A DNA stretch of 64,000 nt from the NCBI GenBank assembly GCA_964398315.1, contig CAYNMV010000013.1, positions 1 to 64,000 of the forward strand. The letters are read 5' to 3'. The position numbers were made by a program, and so were the translations under genes. Shown here piece after piece: positions 60,101 through 64,000 of the stretch. The first letter of the stretch is position 1. The number at the start of each line of letters is the position of its first letter. The notes below the pieces were generated by a model, which worked only from the letters and a program-made list of their open reading frames with translations, searched no databases and was not told the origin of the DNA. The stretch is from JADLCB01 sp964398315. Lineage in GTDB: Bacteria > Planctomycetota > Phycisphaerae > Tepidisphaerales > Tepidisphaeraceae.

Positions 60101-63100
60101 TTACGCTCTATTCGCCGCCAGCAGTCTTGGGCTGAACTTGCCGTAGAGCACACTGGTCCCGATCAGCAGCAGCCCCAGGCCGATGAATGAGATCGTGCGC
60201 CAGCCGCCGCTGACGCCGTGCAGATCGATCAGGAAGACCTTGATGATCGTCACGGCAAACAGGCCCAATCCGAAATAGCGCATTGTCGCCAGACGCCAGA
60301 TGAAGCCACCGCTGACACTGATCACCGCGAAGCTGGACCACCAGATTGACCATGCCACCTGCCGCGCCAACGTACCCGGGCCGGCCAACTGGGTGCAGAG
60401 GCGGCTGATCTCCAGCGTGCCGGTGAACAGCACCAGCAGCATTGCACAGAACCCCAGCAGCCCCGCCGCGATTGATCGCCGGTCATGGCGGCGCAGCAAC
60501 CACCACCCGCCGGCCAGCGTCCCCAGCACGCACACACTCGCCAAGGCTTCGGGATTGGCCAGCGCCATCCCCGGCGATCTCCACCACATCAGGCGGAACA
60601 CCAGCGTGTCAAAGATCACGTGCTTGGCCAGCAGCAGCAGCGGCAGCACCGCCAGCACCTTCAGCCGCCGGTGCCGGCGGGCCGGGTCATCGGTTGTGAA
60701 CCAGGCCAGCATCGCCAGCGCGGCGGTCAGGATGCTCCAGAGAATCGTCCAGCAGAGCATCAGCACCTGCCCCGAATCCCAGGCGCTGCTCCACCCCGCC
60801 GCCCGGGCCGCGCTGATCACGCGGTCGATCTCCAGTGTCAGCCCCGCACCACCCAGCACGATCAGCAGCGTCCCCAGGGCCAATGCCGCTCCCGATCCAC
60901 CCGCCGGCATCAGCCGCCGCAGGCTGTGCCGTCTCAACCAGCAAATGCCTGCCATGGACCCGGCCAGCAGCACCCCCATGCCCATCAGCGGGTTGGCCAG
61001 CGGGCTGTATGCAAGTTGTGCTGCTGTCCATCCCGTGCTGAGGCGTTCGGCGATTACATCGACCATCAGCCATTTGCACGTGATCACGACAATCGCCAGC
61101 AGCGCCTGCCCGGCCAGGCGCAGGCGCGGCACAGCGCCATCGGCCAGCGCGATCACCCAGGCGTACAGCAAGCCCCCCAAGGCCGCGGCGATCGGGCTTA
61201 ATCCTGCCATCGCGCTGAGCACCCCCACAGCGCTGGCCATCAACGACAGCACCACACCCGAGCGTTCCAGATCGGCTGTCTCTGACACAACATCTGTGGC
61301 GTCTCGTGCAGCGATTGGTTCGCTGCCTGTAGCAGGCGCCCCGCCAGCGCTGATCAGCCACGCGATCACCTGCCCGATCAACGTCATCAGCCCGCTCAGG
61401 ACCACGAACACCGGCACCTCCGCACCCATCACCGCAAAGAGGATGCGCCCCATCGCTTCGTTGCGCGCTTCATTGGGTGTGTTCAGTGCCCAGGGGATAT
61501 AGAGCACCGCCAGGATCCAGGTTGCCACCGCCGCCAGGCGCGAGATCGGCAGATCCAGGCGCCGTGCCACCGCCGCGAAGGCCAGCGCCAGCACGCCCCA
61601 GGCGATGGTTACCGCCGGCCCCGCCAGGGCCACCGGCACCGCCAGCACAACCAGCCCTGCCGCCTGGATGCGCAGCGCGATGGACAGCCGTTGTGCATCG
61701 GATCGATCCACGCCCGCGGTCCGTCGCCGCAGGATCAACCCAGCGGCAAGCATGGTCTCCAGCAGCGCATAGGCGATCACCCATGCTCCGCGCACCATCG
61801 GCTCGGACTGGCGCAGCGCCAGCAATGTTGCCGCCACGAGGCCGGCTGTCACCCAGAAGCTGAACCAGACCAGTTGCCCTGAGCGCAGCCCGGGCACCGT
61901 TTTCGGCGGGGTTGCGGGCGACTCGGCGTGAACGCGATCGCCTGAAGCGGGCGCTTGGCGCAGACTTGTGATCGACAGTTCCAGCAGAAACAGCACGGCA
62001 TAGAGGATCGTGAACCCCAACGGCGCGGCCGGCTGGAGGTGCCCGCGGCCGGTCGCCTCCAGCATCGGCATCAGCCAGGCGGCCGTCGTCAGCAGCGCCA
62101 GCCAGCGCAGCGTCCACCAGCGCGGGGCATTGCCCCACGCCGCCAGCACCAGCGCCACCACCTGGAGCATCAACAGGTAGGCGAGAAACTCAACCAGCCG
62201 CTCGGCCCCATCCCCCAAAACCAGGGGCGCAACATGGCCGCCGAGGATCGAGAGTGTGGCGATCGACACCAGCCTCCCGCGCATGGCGACGGCAGCACCG
62301 ATCAGCGTGGCCAGCGCCATCAGCACGAACGCAACATCACGGCTGTACAGATCGAAATAACCGTGGCCGGTGTAGGCCACCAGGAAGAGGCTCGCCACAC
62401 CCGCGCCGAACAGCCCCACCGCTGACAGCACATGTACCCGCCGGTAAACCCACTCGCCGGCGGCGATCAGTCCGAAGCCGAACGCGGCCAGTGTGGCCAG
62501 GCGCACCTCGGCCGGCAGGCGAACCACCCAGTGCTCATAGCCGAACTTGATGCCCAGCGCGGCACCGATGACCAGCACCAGCGCCCCCACCCAGCCGGCC
62601 ACCTTCAGTCCGATTGTCTGCTCCCAGGCTCCTTCGCGCACCGGCGCTTCGGGGGCGGTGCTGGGCGTATACGGCAGGACCGCCGCAGGGTTCTGCGCCA
62701 GCATAGCAGCAGGCACAGAGGCTGCGGCCACAGCGGGCGTGGACACCGCCCGAGGCACCGTTGAATGGGCTGATGATACGGCGGCGGGGTGCGGACTGGC
62801 CGTGGCAGCGGTCACTGCGGGCCGCGGTTCATGCTGATCGCCCGCCGCTTCGGATGCGTGAAGTGTGCGGGCCACCGCCGGTTGATCGGTCTGCTCGCGT
62901 GCACGGCTCTCAGAAACAGCACGCGGCGTATCGGGCAACTCAGTCAACCCGGCGCTGCCCGCCTCGGATGCATCGACGCGGGCACGCTCCGGCAGCGGCG
63001 GCGGCATGCCCACGCGCACCCGCGCCGGCTCATCCAGCATCCGGTGGACCATCGCCTCCAATGCTCCCAGCCGCCGTTCCAGCGCATCCAGCCGGTCCTG

Positions 63101-63118
63101 TATCGCATCCCGAGACAT
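60101..63118 (-). CDS. DUF2339 polytopic membrane protein
   Basis: A 1005-residue protein. A cytoplasmic N-terminus with a coiled coil (MSRDAIQDRLDALERRLGAL) and about 140 Ala/Pro-rich residues is followed by more than 20 hydrophobic helices, beginning IGLKVAGWVGALVLVIGAAL, which is the DUF2339 signature (LKVxGWxGxxxLxxGxxF). Such proteins are widespread in Gram-negative bacteria, with unknown function. The start at 63118 is preferred over 63136 because GGGCAGGGCGCC precedes it. A palindrome lies upstream. Confidence 0.9.
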   Translation of the reverse strand: MSRDAIQDRLDALERRLGALEAMVHRMLDEPARVRVGMPPPLPERARVDASEAGSAGLTELPDTPRAVSESRAREQTDQPAVARTLHASEAAGDQHEPRPAVTAATASPHPAAVSSAHSTVPRAVSTPAVAAASVPAAMLAQNPAAVLPYTPSTAPEAPVREGAWEQTIGLKVAGWVGALVLVIGAALGIKFGYEHWVVRLPAEVRLATLAAFGFGLIAAGEWVYRRVHVLSAVGLFGAGVASLFLVAYTGHGYFDLYSRDVAFVLMALATLIGAAVAMRGRLVSIATLSILGGHVAPLVLGDGAERLVEFLAYLLMLQVVALVLAAWGNAPRWWTLRWLALLTTAAWLMPMLEATGRGHLQPAAPLGFTILYAVLFLLELSITSLRQAPASGDRVHAESPATPPKTVPGLRSGQLVWFSFWVTAGLVAATLLALRQSEPMVRGAWVIAYALLETMLAAGLILRRRTAGVDRSDAQRLSIALRIQAAGLVVLAVPVALAGPAVTIAWGVLALAFAAVARRLDLPISRLAAVATWILAVLYIPWALNTPNEARNEAMGRILFAVMGAEVPVFVVLSGLMTLIGQVIAWLISAGGAPATGSEPIAARDATDVVSETADLERSGVVLSLMASAVGVLSAMAGLSPIAAALGGLLYAWVIALADGAVPRLRLAGQALLAIVVITCKWLMVDVIAERLSTGWTAAQLAYSPLANPLMGMGVLLAGSMAGICWLRRHSLRRLMPAGGSGAALALGTLLIVLGGAGLTLEIDRVISAARAAGWSSAWDSGQVLMLCWTILWSILTAALAMLAWFTTDDPARRHRRLKVLAVLPLLLLAKHVIFDTLVFRLMWWRSPGMALANPEALASVCVLGTLAGGWWLLRRHDRRSIAAGLLGFCAMLLVLFTGTLEISRLCTQLAGPGTLARQVAWSIWWSSFAVISVSGGFIWRLATMRYFGLGLFAVTIIKVFLIDLHGVSGGWRTISFIGLGLLLIGTSVLYGKFSPRLLAANRA

Positions 63119-63156
63119 GGCGCCCTGCCCTTTCATCGATGCCCCCGCATCCGTCA

Positions 63157-63172
63157 GTTAGCCTACGCTAAC
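63157..63172. repeat. Inverted repeat upstream of the DUF2339 gene
   Basis: GTTAGC-CTAC-GCTAAC lies 39 bases upstream of the ATG at 63118 and is a candidate operator. Nearby, CTGTGGCAA/TTGCCGCAG (about 63180-63198) forms a second stem. Confidence 0.4.
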
Positions 63173-63368
63173 ATTTCTACTGTGGCAAATTGCCGCAGGG
63201 TTTTCGTGAGGTTTTTTGAACTGGTCGGCCTTGTACAGCATGCGGTGCCGATCGCGCGATTGTGCTTTGTGCGGCGCTGGTGGTTCGAAGGGCGGGCGAC
63301 GTTGCATGAATCATCCGCAGCCCAGGCAAATCCCAGGCGCATGCGTCAATCACGGCGCATCCTGCGCA

Positions 63369-63521
63369 TCAGACCAGCACGATCGACTGTCCCATCATGC
63401 CCCAGATCGACTCGGCGCCGTGCAGCGATGCCCCGCAGCCAGGGCACTTGGGCCAGCGGCCAGCCAGCTCATCGCGCGCCTTGAGCCGCTTGCCGCACGC
63501 GCACGGAACGTCGATGGACAT
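63369..63521 (-). CDS. Small zinc-ribbon protein
   Basis: A 50-residue protein starting MSIDVPCACGKRLKARDELA and continuing GRWPKCPGCGASLHGAES. The CxCG...CPxCG pairs form a zinc ribbon of a kind very common in planctomycetes, where it often occurs fused to larger proteins. GGGG lies about nine bases upstream of the ATG. Function unknown. The neighbouring gap 63522-63729 shows nothing. Confidence 0.75.
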   Translation of the reverse strand: MSIDVPCACGKRLKARDELAGRWPKCPGCGASLHGAESIWGMMGQSIVLV

Positions 63522-63729
63522 GCTTAACCCCAACTCTTCCCCGGGATTTCCGCAAATGCGTGCTGCCCATGATAGCGGCCCGCGCCCGCAGCAAACAAAA
63601 ATGCCCTCACAAGCCCGCTGCCACACACCAGACATGTGGAGCGGCATGGCCCCACCGCCTGAGCCTGCCCCTCCCCTGGCGCAGCGCCCATTCCTGTTGC
63701 ACCGATCACCAATCGCGGGTGGTTGCAGG

Positions 63730-64000
63730 CTATTCGCCGAGGCGCTGGATCTCGATCACGCGCTTGCGCTCCTCGAAGACCCACTTGATGCGCACCTTCG
63801 CGCCGGTGGGGACTTCGGCGATCCGGCGAAGCATGTCCTTGTCAAAGCCACCACCGTCGGCCGGCATGCCGCCGATCCAGCGGGCGGTGAAACGCTCCGA
63901 TTCGCCTTCGGCCGGCTTGATGCGCAACCAGCTATCGCCCTTCTCAATCACCGTGCCGGTGAAGGTGCCGCTCTGCTTCTCTTCCACCCCGCGCACGGGC
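63730..64000 (-). CDS. C-terminal part of a beta-rich hypothetical protein (cut by window edge)
   Basis: The frame runs from the right edge to a stop at 63730, about 90 codons. It reads TFTGTVIEKGDSWLRIKPAE, FTARWIGGMPADGGGFDKDM and AKVRIKWVFEERKRVIEIQR, a pattern I associate with conserved planctomycete proteins that end in an OB-like beta domain. A GTG at 63996 could be a start, but the frame stays open to the edge, so the true start is probably outside. Confidence 0.65.
   Translation of the reverse strand, partial: PVRGVEEKQSGTFTGTVIEKGDSWLRIKPAEGESERFTARWIGGMPADGGGFDKDMLRRIAEVPTGAKVRIKWVFEERKRVIEIQRLGE

Noticed and set aside
59767..60153. Minus-strand frame of 128 codons downstream of the MshEN gene
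   Set aside because: No ribosome-binding site, mixed composition, partly overlapping the end of the DUF2339 gene; more likely spacer.

Overview
The window is GC-rich, densely coded bacterial chromosome with no rRNA, tRNA, CRISPR array, phage or insertion sequence that I can see. Several traits point to a planctomycete, most likely of the class Phycisphaerae: a very large DUF4175-type membrane/coiled-coil protein beside a squalene-cyclase-repeat protein and an NPCBM protein, short zinc-ribbon proteins, secreted proteins ending in TQPxQ-type tails, dockerin and cohesin-like pieces beside an ECF sigma factor, and a SecA with extra insertions. Taxonomy is inferred from gene content only.

Layout. 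1-2200 (minus): the N-terminal two thirds of secA, preceded by a small exported protein and a good sigma70-type promoter. 2300-18430 (minus): one long flagellar block, read from right to left as small unknown gene, flgF, flgG, flgA, flgH, flgI, flgJ (rod-binding only), flgN, flgK, flgL, fliW, csrA and two tandem flagellin genes. The csrA-fliW-flagellin end carries CsrA-like GGA motifs in both flagellin leaders, so the partner-switch circuit appears to be encoded in one place. 18700-20700: manganese catalase diverging from an OxyR with both redox cysteines, with a tandem OxyR-type operator between them. 20750-25680: HAD phosphatase, TadG-like protein, class IV aminotransferase, ilvD. 25840-35670 (minus): an envelope block with hldE, uppS, a zinc-ribbon membrane protein, an NPCBM protein, a prenyltransferase-repeat protein and the 1396-residue DUF4175-type protein, whose leader holds a terminator-like hairpin.

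36000-39300 (plus): TraB/GumN-like protein, aminoglycoside-phosphotransferase-fold kinase, exported PDZ protein. 39380-43150 (minus): the most interesting module, made of an ECF sigma factor, a single-span membrane protein with a dockerin-type calcium-binding domain, a secreted cohesin-like protein and a VIT/VWA lipoprotein. The last three genes overlap by ATGA at both junctions. 43640-51700: lipoprotein, APC transporter, exported methyltransferase, MltA, a Gly/Asp-rich protein and a GT-C-like membrane protein. 51700-64000: recJ, two small membrane proteins, a YjfB-like motility protein, lexA with an upstream acidic reading frame, a PUR-domain protein, a soluble histidine kinase, a stand-alone MshEN domain protein, a DUF2339 membrane protein, a 50-residue zinc ribbon and a truncated gene at the right edge.

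Start codons were chosen by ribosome-binding sites and family starts and are less certain than stops. All functions are from reading the translated sequence; no database search was possible.
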